Assembly: GCF_011303955.1 (NCBI RefSeq)
Contig: NZ_CP049886.1
Span: forward strand, 62,001 to 126,000
Source: Vagococcus coleopterorum
GTDB lineage: Bacteria; Bacillota; Bacilli; Lactobacillales; Vagococcaceae
Direction of reading: 5' to 3'
DNA length: 64,000 bases
Position 1 is the stretch's first letter. Each line of letters opens with the position of its first letter. Positions 1 to 8,958 of the stretch are shown piece after piece. Below the pieces are notes generated by a model. It was not told the DNA's origin, did no database searches, and saw only the letters and a list, made by a program, of their open reading frames with translations. The translations under genes were made by a program, and so were the position numbers.

Positions 1-1
1 T

Positions 2-1003
2 CCTTGGCGTTACAGAAATAAATTACAATTCCAAATTAGAAAAAATAAAGCTGATAAAGTTCAAGCTGGTTTATACAAAGCGGACTCACACGACCTCATT
101 GCTATTGATGACTGCCTTGTCCAACAGCCTGCAACTATGACTGTCTTGAATACAATTGTTAGTCTTTTAGAAGAATATGGCGTACCAATCTATGACGAGA
201 AAAATAATAGCGGAATTGTTAAAACCATTATGGTTCGCGAAGGATTAGCGACTGGTGAAGTCCAAGTCGTCTTCATCACTAACAGTCCCAAGTTACCTAA
301 AAAACAAGCCCTAATTGCAGCAATTCAAGAACAGCTTCCACAAGTTGTTTCTGTTATGCAAAATATTCAAAATAAAAAAACATCACTTGTGATGGGTGAT
401 GAAACTGTTCACCTATGGGGAAAAGAAAGTATCGAGGAACACCTTGAAGATTTAGTCTTCGACTTATCTGCTCGTGCCTTTTTCCAGTTAAACCCAGAAC
501 AAACAGCGCTTTTATACCGTGAAGCTCGTAAAGCTTTAAACCCACAACCTAACCAAAAAATTATTGATGCTTATTGTGGCGTTGGTACAATCGGTTTAAG
601 TGTTGCTAAGAATGTTAAAGAAGTTCGTGGAATGGATACCATTCCTGCAGCCATTGATGATGCAAAATTAAACGCTGAACGTCTTGGCTTAAAAAATACT
701 CGTTACGAAGTAGGCACAGCTGAAGAGTTATTACCTAGTTGGTTACGCTCTGGGTTCAAACCTGATGGCATTGTGGTGGATCCTCCACGTACCGGCTTAG
801 ACCATGACTTAATCAATGCCTTAATCACTTACCCAACGGAAACGCTTGTTTATGTTTCTTGTAACCCTTCAACTTTGGCACGTGACTTAGTCAAGCTAAG
901 CCAACGCTATCAAGTTGAATACCTCCAATCAGTTGATATGTTCCCACAGACTGCTCGCGCAGAAGTTGTGGCTAAATTAGTCTTAAAAAGAAAAGGAAGC
1001 TAG
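2..1003 (+). CDS. rlmD: 23S rRNA (uracil-C5) methyltransferase, RlmD/TrmA family (5' partial)
   Basis: The gene enters from the left edge: the open frame from base 2 reads PWRYRNKLQFQIRK, a hallmark of the RNA m5U methyltransferase family, so the ATG at 137 is internal and not the start. These enzymes use S-adenosylmethionine to methylate uracil C5 in 23S rRNA. Visible C-terminal landmarks are the SAM motif DAYCGVGTIGLS, the catalytic region VVDPPRTGLD, and the nucleophile motif YVSCNPSTLARDL, followed by the usual QSVDMFPQTARAE-type end. The N-terminal TRAM domain and any Fe-S cysteines lie outside the window. Which uracil is modified (RlmD or RlmCD type) cannot be told. It ends on a bidirectional terminator shared with the convergent comK-like gene. 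Confidence 0.93.
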   Translation, partial: PWRYRNKLQFQIRKNKADKVQAGLYKADSHDLIAIDDCLVQQPATMTVLNTIVSLLEEYGVPIYDEKNNSGIVKTIMVREGLATGEVQVVFITNSPKLPKKQALIAAIQEQLPQVVSVMQNIQNKKTSLVMGDETVHLWGKESIEEHLEDLVFDLSARAFFQLNPEQTALLYREARKALNPQPNQKIIDAYCGVGTIGLSVAKNVKEVRGMDTIPAAIDDAKLNAERLGLKNTRYEVGTAEELLPSWLRSGFKPDGIVVDPPRTGLDHDLINALITYPTETLVYVSCNPSTLARDLVKLSQRYQVEYLQSVDMFPQTARAEVVAKLVLKRKGS

Positions 1004-1023
1004 ATAATCTAGCTTCCTTTTTT
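995..1023. terminator. Bidirectional Rho-independent terminator (rlmD / comK-like)
   Basis: Ten-base arms GGAAGCTAGA and TCTAGCTTCC around TAA, with a T run on the right and an A-rich run on the left, so it can stop both convergent transcripts. Confidence 0.9.
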
Positions 1024-1756
1024 AGTTATATCGCTGCATTTCTTCTAAAAGTTCTGGTTGCCCCATCCGTTTAAAATAATCTTGGGTCACGATATATTCC
1101 AATTCGTCTTTCATTTTGTCATATGTTTTTAAATTCATTTCTACGGGGATAACTAGCGATAGCTCTGCTGCTTTTTCAGAGACCTTACTTGAATATTTAG
1201 GCCTCGCCCCTAAATCATCACTCAATAGTCTTTCAAAGAACGAAAAATACACATAGCTATAAACTAAATCTTTTTTAATACTTCTTTTAATAGCGCGGAG
1301 ACTTTTTGGCAAGAGGAGTTGATAACCATTTCGAAAGGTCACTGCACAATCTGCTGAATCATGGCAACTTTTTAGCGTTGTTATTTGCATAATATTTAAC
1401 CAAATACCACTTTGCCAAACATGTTTTTCTAATGGACTAAAGATTCCCTGAGATGTCATTAAGGGATAGCGATAGCGAAAACCTAAGGTGCGATTTAACA
1501 AGCGCTCCTTTTGACTATGTGTGTGCAAGCAGCCGCCATCTAAATCCGCTAGTAAACATTTCCCTTTGTGTGGACTTGCGTAAATATTAGTGTCATTAAT
1601 AATCAACGTTTGATGTAGCGTGATTGATTGATCTAACATAAAATTTGTTTCAAATGATAATGGATTATAACCGACAACTTGGGCTTCCGAAAAATGGTTG
1701 AACTGTTTACTGGCAACTGATAAATCAAGAAATTGAGTTTTATTGATTCTTTCCAT
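1022..1756 (-). CDS. comK: ComK-family competence transcription factor
   Basis: A 244-residue protein resembling ComK, the master activator of late competence genes in Bacillus. The core matches the family layout: a segment near NDTNIYASPHKGKCLLADLD, then GFRYRYPLM, then SQGIFSPLEKHVWQSGIWLN (ComK has a similar PL..P...IFF.P......C.WI block), and a C-terminal VTFRNGYQLLLPKSL strand like the ComK VTFSNGKTMELP segment. It is longer than Bacillus ComK (about 190 residues) at the C terminus. The start at 1756 is chosen because GGGAAGG lies 10 bases upstream; the in-frame starts at 1813 and 1786 lack a ribosome site. In enterococci such homologues are not proven to drive competence, so the function is inferred. 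Confidence 0.75.
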   Translation of the reverse strand: MERINKTQFLDLSVASKQFNHFSEAQVVGYNPLSFETNFMLDQSITLHQTLIINDTNIYASPHKGKCLLADLDGGCLHTHSQKERLLNRTLGFRYRYPLMTSQGIFSPLEKHVWQSGIWLNIMQITTLKSCHDSADCAVTFRNGYQLLLPKSLRAIKRSIKKDLVYSYVYFSFFERLLSDDLGARPKYSSKVSEKAAELSLVIPVEMNLKTYDKMKDELEYIVTQDYFKRMGQPELLEEMQRYN

Positions 1757-1919
1757 TTTTTCACAACCTTCCCGATATATCTTTAGCATCACTTTTTCGG
1801 AACTGAATTTCAACAGCTAAATTAGCATCTGATCGGCTATTTTTATTTTGGCTAATTTCCAAAGGATTAGATAAGATGAACTCAGCTAGCTAGCCCACTA
1901 AATTAAAAGGAGTGAGACA

Positions 1920-2153
1920 ATGGATAAAATCGAAAGTAATAAAATTGAAAGTTATTTTTCCAACAGTTTTGACGATAAGCTTTTTAAAGAAAATTTTAGT
2001 GACATAATTGAACACCCTACTAATGAACAACTAGAACAATTGGGTGACTTACTATTATTATTAGCTGACCCTGACTATCGCTTTGATTCAGTCGTCCTAG
2101 TCACACGTCGACGCATTCAACCGCTGATAACCGAGGGGGTGCGCCATGATTAA
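1920..2153 (+). CDS. DUF1659-like small protein
   Basis: A 77-residue protein with a strong AAAAGGAG ribosome site. The middle segment (KLFKENFSDIIEHPTNEQLEQLGDLLLLLADPDY) resembles the DUF1659 family of short Firmicute proteins, in which a strand is followed by an A/PT-EQL helix. It has no signal peptide or membrane segment. It overlaps the next gene by 8 bases, so the two are translationally coupled. DUF1659 and DUF2922 genes are commonly found as a pair in Firmicutes. No molecular role is known. Confidence 0.6.
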   Translation: MDKIESNKIESYFSNSFDDKLFKENFSDIIEHPTNEQLEQLGDLLLLLADPDYRFDSVVLVTRRRIQPLITEGVRHD

Positions 2154-2361
2154 GAAACTACATTTAGAATTTCTTGACGCAAATGGCGTCATCTCTACTT
2201 TATCTCCAACTATCGCTCGTGAAGATTTAACTGCAAAGGAAATCACAACATTCATGTCAGCTTTAATTGAATTAAAATTATTCAAACATAAAGGCTACGA
2301 CAAATATACTGAAATTCACGGCGCCTACTACACTGAAACAAGTACAATTGAATTAATGTAA
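2146..2361 (+). CDS. DUF2922-like small protein
   Basis: A 71-residue protein starting inside the end of the preceding gene, with GAGGGGGTG 4 bases before the ATG. It begins KKLHLEFLDANGVISTLSP, passes through DLTAKEITTFMSALIEL and ends IHGAYYTETSTIEL. This is the strand-helix-strand pattern of DUF2922 (short proteins with a terminal A.....T.TIE-type strand). Function is unknown. The tight pairing with the DUF1659-like gene, and the location next to a comK-like gene, are the only contextual clues. Confidence 0.65.
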   Translation: MIKKLHLEFLDANGVISTLSPTIAREDLTAKEITTFMSALIELKLFKHKGYDKYTEIHGAYYTETSTIELM

Positions 2362-2362
2362 A

Positions 2363-2398
2363 TAAAAAAAGGGCCCTGAAGTCAGGGCTCTTTTTAAT
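2363..2398. terminator. Bidirectional terminator
   Basis: GGGCCCTGA / TCAGGGCTC hairpin with a poly-A run before it and TTTTT after it. It serves the DUF2922 gene on the plus strand and the LCP gene on the minus strand. Confidence 0.9.
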
Positions 2399-3311
2399 TT
2401 AATTGATTATTAATAGCAGTTGAAACACGTTGAACCTCTTCATCAGACACGACTTGATAAGACACACCATTTAACATCTGGCCCTCACCTTTTAAGTTAT
2501 CTTGAATTGTATTTCCTAAGCTACTACTATAATTTTTTTGAATTTTCAGAAGTTGATCCCAGCTTAAATCAGTTTTCATATTAGCTGATAAGCTATCTAA
2601 AATATCTTTATAGTTCGTGATTGTTGAAACATTCATTGCTGATTTAACAATACTTGTAATCACTAAACGTTGACGTTCTTGGCGACCATAATCACCATTG
2701 GGATCTTCGTGACGCATTCTTGAATAAGCTAAAGCTTCTTCCCCACCAAGAGTAATTTGACCCACTGGGAAATAATGACCATCTTGGGTGAATTCAAGGG
2801 TATTGTTTAATGTCACCCCACCTACAGCATCTACTAACTCTTTTAACCCTTCCATGTTAATCGATACATAGAAATCAATTGGTACATTTAATAAGTTTTC
2901 AACCGTATCCATTGACATCCCTGCACCACCATAGGCATAGGCGTGGTTGATTTTATCTTTCTGATTGCCGTTGTAACCCATAATTTCTGTATAAGTATCA
3001 CGGGGAATACTTGTTAGAGTTGTTTTATCCTCTTTAGGATTTACTGTCGCAACGATCATAGTATCAGAACGTCCCTGCTCAACTCGACCTAAATCACCAG
3101 TATCAATTCCTAACAACAACATTGTAAATGACTGTTTACCATTAAGATCAACCTTGCCATTTCGTTTACCAGAAGTTTCACGTTCAACTTTTTCTTGAAT
3201 CGAACCTGCCATCCCTTTTAAATCCATATAAACTTTTCCACCGAATCCACCAGCTGCAACAGCCCCAACTGCGACGATCCCGACTAACGTTAACATAATT
3301 TTTTTGAACAA
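2394..3311 (-). CDS. LytR-CpsA-Psr (LCP) family wall polymer ligase
   Basis: LCP enzymes sit on the outer membrane face and transfer teichoic acids or capsule from undecaprenyl pyrophosphate to peptidoglycan. This 305-residue copy has a short basic N terminus, one membrane segment (about residues 5-27) and an extracellular LCP domain with LLLGIDTG, the arginine/aspartate motif RSDTMIVATVNP, SIPRDTYTEI, DKINHAYAYGG and YSRMRHEDPNGDYGRQERQR. These include the family Arg/Asp residues that bind pyrophosphate and Mg2+. Translation probably starts at the TTG at 3311 with AAGGTG about 10 bases upstream; the next ATG would trim the membrane anchor. It follows mnaA and closes the teichoic acid cluster. 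Confidence 0.9.
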   Translation of the reverse strand: MFKKIMLTLVGIVAVGAVAAGGFGGKVYMDLKGMAGSIQEKVERETSGKRNGKVDLNGKQSFTMLLLGIDTGDLGRVEQGRSDTMIVATVNPKEDKTTLTSIPRDTYTEIMGYNGNQKDKINHAYAYGGAGMSMDTVENLLNVPIDFYVSINMEGLKELVDAVGGVTLNNTLEFTQDGHYFPVGQITLGGEEALAYSRMRHEDPNGDYGRQERQRLVITSIVKSAMNVSTITNYKDILDSLSANMKTDLSWDQLLKIQKNYSSSLGNTIQDNLKGEGQMLNGVSYQVVSDEEVQRVSTAINNQLN

Positions 3312-3407
3312 TTAAATTCAACACCTTTTTTTAGATTTGAATTAATTAAACCATAGAATTGTGATAGAACTGTGTCTAGCTAAGAATCTTTTGAAAAGCT
3401 TAACAAC

Positions 3408-4526
3408 TTATTTATTTTCAAAATAGTTTTTAACACTCGCCAAAATACGACGACTTGCCTGACCATCTCCATATGGATTATCCGCTTTAGCCATTTGTTC
3501 ATACAACCCTTCATCATTCAATAAAGCTTTCGTCGCATCATAAACAGCATCAGGGTTAGTTCCTACAAGTTTAAGCGTTCCTGCTTCAACACCTTCTGGT
3601 CGTTCCGTGTTATCGCGTAAAACTAAAACTGGCTTCCCTAAGGATGGCGCTTCTTCTTGTACACCACCTGAATCGGTCATAATTAAATAACTTTGATTCA
3701 TCATATTATGGAAATCTAAGACATCTAATGGCGAAATTAAATGGATTCTTGAATGTCCGCCAAGATAGTCCTTAGCCAACTCTTGCACGACCGGACTTAA
3801 GTGAACAGGATAGACTACTTCAATCCCTTCGTCCTCTTCAACTAATTTTTTAACAGTCTTAAAGACATCAATCATTGGTTGCCCCTGATTTTCACGGCGA
3901 TGCATCGTCAATAAAACCAGACGGTGATCGGGATCATTCAATTCAAACTCAGCATTTTTATAATCTTGCTTAATTGTGTACTGCAAGGCATCGATAACCG
4001 TATTTCCCGTCACAATCACTTTTTCGGAAGCAACATTCTCCGCTAATAAATTATCACGACTTCCTGTCGTTGGTGCAAAATATAAATCAGACAAGACATC
4101 GATTAGACGACGATTAGCCTCTTCAGGATAAGGTGACATAATATCGCCTGTTCTTAAACCGGCTTCAACATGACCAATTTTGACTTTTTGGTAAAAGGCC
4201 GCTAATCCTGCAGCAAAGGTCGTTGTGGTATCACCATGGACTAAAATTATATCTGGTTTTACTTCTTTAATAATATCTTCTAAAGCTAACAAAATCACAC
4301 TTGTGATGTCCGATAAACTTTGATTCGCCTTCATAATATTCAAATCGAAATCAGGCTTGATGGCAAACGTTTCTAAGACCTGATCTAGCATTTCACGATG
4401 CTGCGCCGTCACAACAACAGTCGATTCAAAATCGGCTTGATTCTTTTCTAATTCTTTAATTAATGGTGCCATTTTGATTGCTTCAGGACGCGTTCCAAAA
4501 ACCGTCATCACTTTAATTTTGCTCAA
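3408..4526 (-). CDS. mnaA: UDP-N-acetylglucosamine 2-epimerase (non-hydrolysing)
   Basis: Interconverts UDP-GlcNAc and UDP-ManNAc, supplying the ManNAc donor used by TagA in the wall teichoic acid linkage unit. At 372 residues it has normal family length. Diagnostic motifs are VFGTRPEAIKMAPL at the N terminus, VVVTAQHREMLDQVL, VHGDTTTTFA, HVEAGLRTGD, PYPEEANRRL, LTMHRRENQG and DSGGVQEEAPSLGKPVLVLR. The start is a TTG at 4526 behind AAAGGTGG. It has its own promoter just downstream of the tagD terminator, so it can be expressed apart from the tag operon. Confidence 0.96.
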   Translation of the reverse strand: MSKIKVMTVFGTRPEAIKMAPLIKELEKNQADFESTVVVTAQHREMLDQVLETFAIKPDFDLNIMKANQSLSDITSVILLALEDIIKEVKPDIILVHGDTTTTFAAGLAAFYQKVKIGHVEAGLRTGDIMSPYPEEANRRLIDVLSDLYFAPTTGSRDNLLAENVASEKVIVTGNTVIDALQYTIKQDYKNAEFELNDPDHRLVLLTMHRRENQGQPMIDVFKTVKKLVEEDEGIEVVYPVHLSPVVQELAKDYLGGHSRIHLISPLDVLDFHNMMNQSYLIMTDSGGVQEEAPSLGKPVLVLRDNTERPEGVEAGTLKLVGTNPDAVYDATKALLNDEGLYEQMAKADNPYGDGQASRRILASVKNYFENK

Positions 4527-4560
4527 AATACAACCACCTTTCTTATTCTCTTCTTTTTAA

Positions 4561-4589
4561 TTATAGCCTTTTAAACTAGACATTTCAAT
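4561..4589 (-). promoter_or_regulatory. Sigma-A promoter for mnaA
   Basis: Minus-strand TTGAAA (4584-4589), 17-base spacer, TATAAT (4561-4566), about 35 bases upstream of the mnaA start and downstream of the tagD terminator. Confidence 0.75.
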
Positions 4590-4602
4590 TTGTGGACCAT
4601 AT

Positions 4603-4636
4603 AAAAAAACTACTAGCTAGGCTAGTAGTTTTTATT
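4603..4636. terminator. Terminator after tagD
   Basis: ACTACTAGC / GCTAGTAGT hairpin (4610-4630) with TAG loop. A T run follows on the minus strand after tagD. It ends the tag operon before the separate mnaA promoter. Confidence 0.88.
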
Positions 4637-5027
4637 TTAATTGTTCTTTTAAATCCTCTTTAATTTTAGTTGTAGAAACACCCTCGGTTCTTGGTAAATA
4701 TAAGACTTCACAATAATCTGTTAAAAAGTCAAATTTCCCTTCCCAATCATGTCCCATAACAAAAACATCAATATTATTATTTTTAACATCATCAATTTTT
4801 TGCTCCCAAGTATGCTCAGGTAAAACTTCATCAACATATTTAATCGCTTCTAAAATATATTTGCGATCTTCATAAGATGTGTAAGCTTTTTTCCCTTTTA
4901 ATGCGTTAAACTCATCCGAAGAAACCACCACAGTTAGGTGATCCCCTTGCTCTTTAGCGCGTTTTAAAATATTCACATGACCTTTATGTAATAAATCAAA
5001 TGTTCCGTAAGTAATAACTTTTTTCAT
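4632..5027 (-). CDS. tagD: Glycerol-3-phosphate cytidylyltransferase
   Basis: Makes CDP-glycerol from CTP and glycerol-3-phosphate, the donor for teichoic acid backbone units. The 131-residue length is typical of TagD. The nucleotidyltransferase motifs are GTFDLLHKGHVNIL (HxGH), the ADH-like central segment VFVMGHDWEGKFDFL, and the C-terminal RTEGVSTTKIKEDL (the RTxGVSTT signature). AGGAGC lies 8 bases before the ATG. It is the last gene of the LCP-tagH-tagB-tagA-tagG-tagD run. Confidence 0.96.
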   Translation of the reverse strand: MKKVITYGTFDLLHKGHVNILKRAKEQGDHLTVVVSSDEFNALKGKKAYTSYEDRKYILEAIKYVDEVLPEHTWEQKIDDVKNNNIDVFVMGHDWEGKFDFLTDYCEVLYLPRTEGVSTTKIKEDLKEQLK

Positions 5028-5060
5028 GATAAAGTGCTCCTATCAATTTTAATGAATTTA

Positions 5061-5879
5061 TTAAATGAAATCAACAAAACGTGCTCTAAATTTCATATGC
5101 AAATGTGAACCTAATATCAGAAGTATTACGATAACTAACCAAAAGAAAATTGTCTGACTTCCACGTTCCCAGAACCATTGGCGAGATAAGAAGGTATCTC
5201 TGAACCCTTCAATTACATAGTATATTGGATTCAATTGAATGATTCTAAGTATTAAATCTTTACCCGCAAATTGTCCCATCGCTTCAATGTTCCAAATTGG
5301 ACCTGATAAATAGAATAATAAACGAATAATCGATTGTAACATAATGTGATAATCACGAATTAAAACTGTAATCGTCGAGTTTAGAATGCCAAAAGAAAAC
5401 AAAAAGGCAATCATGCAAATAAAATAATAAAAATATTGTAACCAATATAAACTTGGCGTAACACCACCTAAGAACATTGCAATTAACAATAAAAGCATCA
5501 TTGATCGGTAACTTACAAAATTACTACTGATATTAACAGAAGGTAAGATACTTACAGGAAATTTCATTTTAGAAACCATTCCCACTTGCTTATATATGCT
5601 GTTAGATGCCCCTAAGATCGAACTACTAATAAAGAACCAAGCAGTAATACCAATTAACATCCAGATGATAAATGGTACTCCATCTACTGATTTACCTTGG
5701 TTAACACCCAAACCAAAAACTAAATAATAAATACCGATTTGAATAGCAGGATTTAAAAACTGCCAAACTAAACCAAGATAATGACTTTGGTACGTCGCTT
5801 TTTCTTCATATTTTGAAATCCGGCGAATTATCCCAATATTATTCAGTTGTTCTTGTAAAACTAATTTCACATCATTCAC
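5061..5879 (-). CDS. tagG: Teichoic acid ABC exporter, permease subunit
   Basis: ABC-2-type permease of 272 residues with about six membrane segments. It pairs with TagH to flip undecaprenyl-linked teichoic acid across the membrane. The N terminus KYEEKATYQSHYLGLVWQFLNPAIQ and the C-terminal NPIYYVIEGFRDTFL are family hallmarks. The start is a GTG at 5879 with AAGGAG 9 bases upstream. Unusually, its ATPase partner tagH is not adjacent: tagA and tagB lie between them. Confidence 0.93.
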   Translation of the reverse strand: MNDVKLVLQEQLNNIGIIRRISKYEEKATYQSHYLGLVWQFLNPAIQIGIYYLVFGLGVNQGKSVDGVPFIIWMLIGITAWFFISSSILGASNSIYKQVGMVSKMKFPVSILPSVNISSNFVSYRSMMLLLLIAMFLGGVTPSLYWLQYFYYFICMIAFLFSFGILNSTITVLIRDYHIMLQSIIRLLFYLSGPIWNIEAMGQFAGKDLILRIIQLNPIYYVIEGFRDTFLSRQWFWERGSQTIFFWLVIVILLILGSHLHMKFRARFVDFI

Positions 5880-5905
5880 GAGTCATAACTCCTTTTTAAT
5901 CTCTG

Positions 5906-6640
5906 TTAGACATTCTTATTACTTTTAAACCACTTATTCGCTTGGTACACAAATTTCGGTATTTCTGCAATCCTGTAAAGACGCTTTGGATCACTACACG
6001 AGCGGTACAGCCATTCTAAATTCGTCTTGACGAAGAAGTCTGGTGCACGCTTCACGCTACCGCTGATGACATCAAAACTGCCACCCACGTCTTGAAAAAC
6101 TTTTGCATCGCATTTTTTATAATTTGCTGCTAGCCATTGTTCTTGCCTTGGAAAACCTAAAGCAACAAAAACAAATGTCGGTTTTACTTCATTTATTTTA
6201 TCACAAATCTGAGCATCTGACATATCAGTATAGCCATCAATTACACCTGCTAAATGAATGTTCGGATAATCAGTTGTAATCACTTCTACTAGTTTTTCAC
6301 TAACTTCGGGCTTGGCACCATATAAGAAAATACTTTCTTGCTGTTCATTGGCATAATCCAACAAGGATAACATCAAATCGATACCTGTAACGCGTTCAGT
6401 AATGTTACCACCCTGGCGTTGTGATGCCTTAACGATACCGATACCATCTGGAATACGATGGCTCGCCTCCTCAGCAAGTTGGACAATTTTCGGATAATTA
6501 TGAGCGTGTAGTGCTATTTGTGGATTAATACTCATGTATATTGTTTTTTCATCCTGCGCTAAGCGTTCAGGTAATTCTTCCATGATTGAGTCGAGGGTAA
6601 TGACATCAACGGGTAAGCCCAAGATATATTCAGTTACCAT
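5906..6640 (-). CDS. tagA: GlcNAc-PP-undecaprenol beta-N-acetylmannosaminyltransferase (WecG/TagA/CpsF)
   Basis: Adds ManNAc from UDP-ManNAc to undecaprenyl-PP-GlcNAc, the second step of linkage unit synthesis, at the cytoplasmic membrane face. Motifs are NPQIALHAHNYP, the acceptor/catalytic block RIPDGIGIVKASQRQGG with TERVTGIDL, FLYGAKPEV, FVALGFPRQEQWL and DVGGSFDVISGSVKRAPDF, all typical of this family. A C-terminal basic tail (PKFVYQANKWFKSNK) likely contacts the membrane. The ATG at 6640 is preferred because GGGG lies 6 bases upstream; the ATG at 6658 is also open. It follows tagB closely. Confidence 0.93.
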   Translation of the reverse strand: MVTEYILGLPVDVITLDSIMEELPERLAQDEKTIYMSINPQIALHAHNYPKIVQLAEEASHRIPDGIGIVKASQRQGGNITERVTGIDLMLSLLDYANEQQESIFLYGAKPEVSEKLVEVITTDYPNIHLAGVIDGYTDMSDAQICDKINEVKPTFVFVALGFPRQEQWLAANYKKCDAKVFQDVGGSFDVISGSVKRAPDFFVKTNLEWLYRSCSDPKRLYRIAEIPKFVYQANKWFKSNKNV

Positions 6641-6662
6641 TACCATCCCCACTTTCATGTTT

Positions 6663-7799
6663 TTACTTTATAAACTCAACCAAACGAGTGATTGCTTGGC
6701 CATCATTGTATTGATTCCACTCGTTATTTAACTGGTCCAAATCAATTGTATCTTTCTTTGATAAAGCTTCGAGCAAATCGGCAGTTGTTTTAGCTGCCCC
6801 TGCCATGTATCTTTCTTTAAACGATTCTTGAATACCAGTTTTTTGATTATATGAATCAAAGTCTGGCCAGTAAAATTGAATTTTACCTTTAGGGTTTAAT
6901 AAAGCGTAATCAAAAATTACCGATGAATAATCTGAGATTAAATAACTTACTTGTTTGTATATGTCTTGATAAGCAGAGTCATTCACTGACACTTCTATCA
7001 AGTTGTCATACGATTTCAACTCTGACAATTCAGACTTAGTAACCGGATGCAATATATAAGTGACCTTTTCTTCTGAATAACGAGCATATTCATTAAGTGT
7101 TTGCAGCGTGTCAATAATAACTTTATTATTCTCTCGATAGGTTGGCGCATATAAAATTTGATCGGATTCGTTGACTTCACCTGTGTGATTTACTCTATTT
7201 TTTAATAGTTCATCCGCTCTGGGAAATCCAAATTTCAACATTTGACTTTCCGTTGCATGATAGCTAGCTTTAAATACCTCTGCCATCCGGTCTGAACTAA
7301 CGACATAATAATCAAAGCGTTTATATACTTCAGAAAATCGCTCTTGATCTCCTTTACTTCTTAAAAGTGTAGCGGGATCATCCCAACCAAACTTTTTAAC
7401 AGCACCCACAGCATGCCAAATTTGAATCACGTTAGTTTCATCAGATAAATTCAAACCACCCAAAATTGGAAAGTAGTTATCGCAGATAATCCATTTAGCA
7501 CTAGTAATTTCTTTAAGTGTTTTTCTGAAAAAGTTGATACTCGGTTCTAGCGAACGAATAGCGTAGCCAGCAGCAGAAAACTGATTGGCTTCTGACTGAC
7601 AGTTTTTCTTGTAACAAATCAAGATGTTTTCTTTCCCATAGGACTCACCCAAGGCACGAATCAAACCGCCATCATTATTTTGAAAACTCATAAAATAAAC
7701 AATTTTAGTAGGAGAATAGTCATTAGGAGCAGATAGTAGTTTCACAAAAGAAATATAACTTTTCTTTAGTAAAGAACTGATCGTTGTTTTTGCTGACAT
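6663..7799 (-). CDS. tagB: CDP-glycerol:glycerophosphate glycerophosphotransferase (TagB-like)
   Basis: A 378-residue member of the TagB/TagF family. It transfers glycerol-phosphate from CDP-glycerol to the ManNAc-GlcNAc-PP-lipid. Motifs include YFMSFQNNDGGLIRAL near the N terminus, ICDNYFP, IQIWHAVGAVKKFGWDDP (the H-G-type catalytic region), YAPTYREN, YILHPVTKSEL and LISDYSSVIFDYALLN (the second catalytic histidine and SDYSS block). Its length matches the TagB primase rather than the roughly 700-residue TagF polymerase, so it most likely adds the first unit. A polymerase role cannot be excluded because none is encoded nearby. AGGTG precedes the ATG. Confidence 0.85.
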   Translation of the reverse strand: MSAKTTISSLLKKSYISFVKLLSAPNDYSPTKIVYFMSFQNNDGGLIRALGESYGKENILICYKKNCQSEANQFSAAGYAIRSLEPSINFFRKTLKEITSAKWIICDNYFPILGGLNLSDETNVIQIWHAVGAVKKFGWDDPATLLRSKGDQERFSEVYKRFDYYVVSSDRMAEVFKASYHATESQMLKFGFPRADELLKNRVNHTGEVNESDQILYAPTYRENNKVIIDTLQTLNEYARYSEEKVTYILHPVTKSELSELKSYDNLIEVSVNDSAYQDIYKQVSYLISDYSSVIFDYALLNPKGKIQFYWPDFDSYNQKTGIQESFKERYMAGAAKTTADLLEALSKKDTIDLDQLNNEWNQYNDGQAITRLVEFIK

Positions 7800-7824
7800 T
7801 CATACACCTACTTTTCCTACTAAC

Positions 7825-8856
7825 TTATTTTTTAGAATGAACTGATTTCTCCAATAAAATTGTTGGATTTTTCATTACCGACGTTAGAGATCGGCCTTTT
7901 ATATTAACCGCTCCCATAAATAACAATGCTAAGATGGAAAATAATAGAATAAATTTGGTTAGTCCTGACATTTTACCAATTGGCGGCCCACTTAACACTT
8001 CCGGCTCTTTACCTAATTTTTCTGATTTTTCAGCTAATTTTTGAACATTAAAAGTCGTCTGACGTTCTTTATATTCATTTTGGTAGTCTTTCTTTTCTTT
8101 AGCACTTAATTTCTTGAACCAAGAAATGAACTTTTTATACTCAGATACAACTTCAGCTGTATCACCATACATTTTGACATCACCATAGTGCATCCATAAA
8201 ACTTTTTCACAAATGTTTTCAATTTGTTTTAAAGAATGACTGACAAAAAAGATTGTCTTTCCTTCAGCTTTAAATTGCTCTATACGATCCACACATTTTT
8301 GATAGAATGTTTCATCCCCAACTGATAATGCTTCATCAATGATTAGGATGTCTGGGTTATTGTGGACTGCGATGGCAAACCCCAACCTAGACTTCATTCC
8401 ACTTGAATAGTTTTTAACTGGTTGATTAATAAAAGCGCCTAGGTCTGCAAATGAAATAATATCATCTAAGATTTCATCTACTTCATCATTGGTTAATCCG
8501 GTCATTAAACATTTCAAACGAATGTTTTCTAATCCTGTCAGTTGTCCTTTTAAGCCTGCCCCAATAGCAATGATTGAGGTTTCACCATTAATTTCTAGAA
8601 CACCTGATGTTTGAGGAATAATTCCTGCCAAAATATTAGACAATGTTGATTTTCCCGAACCATTGATACCGATTAGCCCAACACTTTCACCCGCATAAAC
8701 TGTTAAGTCGACACCTTTTAATGCCCAGAAATTGGGAATGTCTTTATTTGAAAACTTAAATAAAGCCTTAACCTTATCTGATTTTTTTTTGTATAGATCA
8801 TATTCTTTTGTAATCATTTCTAAACGAACTTTAACTTCTTGGTTATTTTCTACCAA
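7825..8856 (-). CDS. tagH: Teichoic acid ABC exporter, ATP-binding subunit
   Basis: ATPase partner of TagG. It has Walker [13 protein letters not shown] signature [10 protein letters not shown], Walker [17 protein letters not shown] and the switch histidine in [10 protein letters not shown]. As in TagH proteins, a C-terminal extension carries a membrane segment ([18 protein letters not shown]) and an extracellular end. The probable start is the TTG at 8856, which has AAAGGTGG 8 bases upstream; the GTG at 8868 would abut its ribosome site. It is the second gene of the operon, after the long LCP gene. Confidence 0.93.
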   Translation of the reverse strand: MVENNQEVKVRLEMITKEYDLYKKKSDKVKALFKFSNKDIPNFWALKGVDLTVYAGESVGLIGINGSGKSTLSNILAGIIPQTSGVLEINGETSIIAIGAGLKGQLTGLENIRLKCLMTGLTNDEVDEILDDIISFADLGAFINQPVKNYSSGMKSRLGFAIAVHNNPDILIIDEALSVGDETFYQKCVDRIEQFKAEGKTIFFVSHSLKQIENICEKVLWMHYGDVKMYGDTAEVVSEYKKFISWFKKLSAKEKKDYQNEYKERQTTFNVQKLAEKSEKLGKEPEVLSGPPIGKMSGLTKFILLFSILALLFMGAVNIKGRSLTSVMKNPTILLEKSVHSKK

Positions 8857-8958
8857 TTTTTTCGCCACCTTTTTCTGTTAAAAACAACATTCATACTTTC
8901 TTTTTAAACCAAAATAGGTAATTGCACAATAGACAATTACCTATCTGCGAAAACGTCA

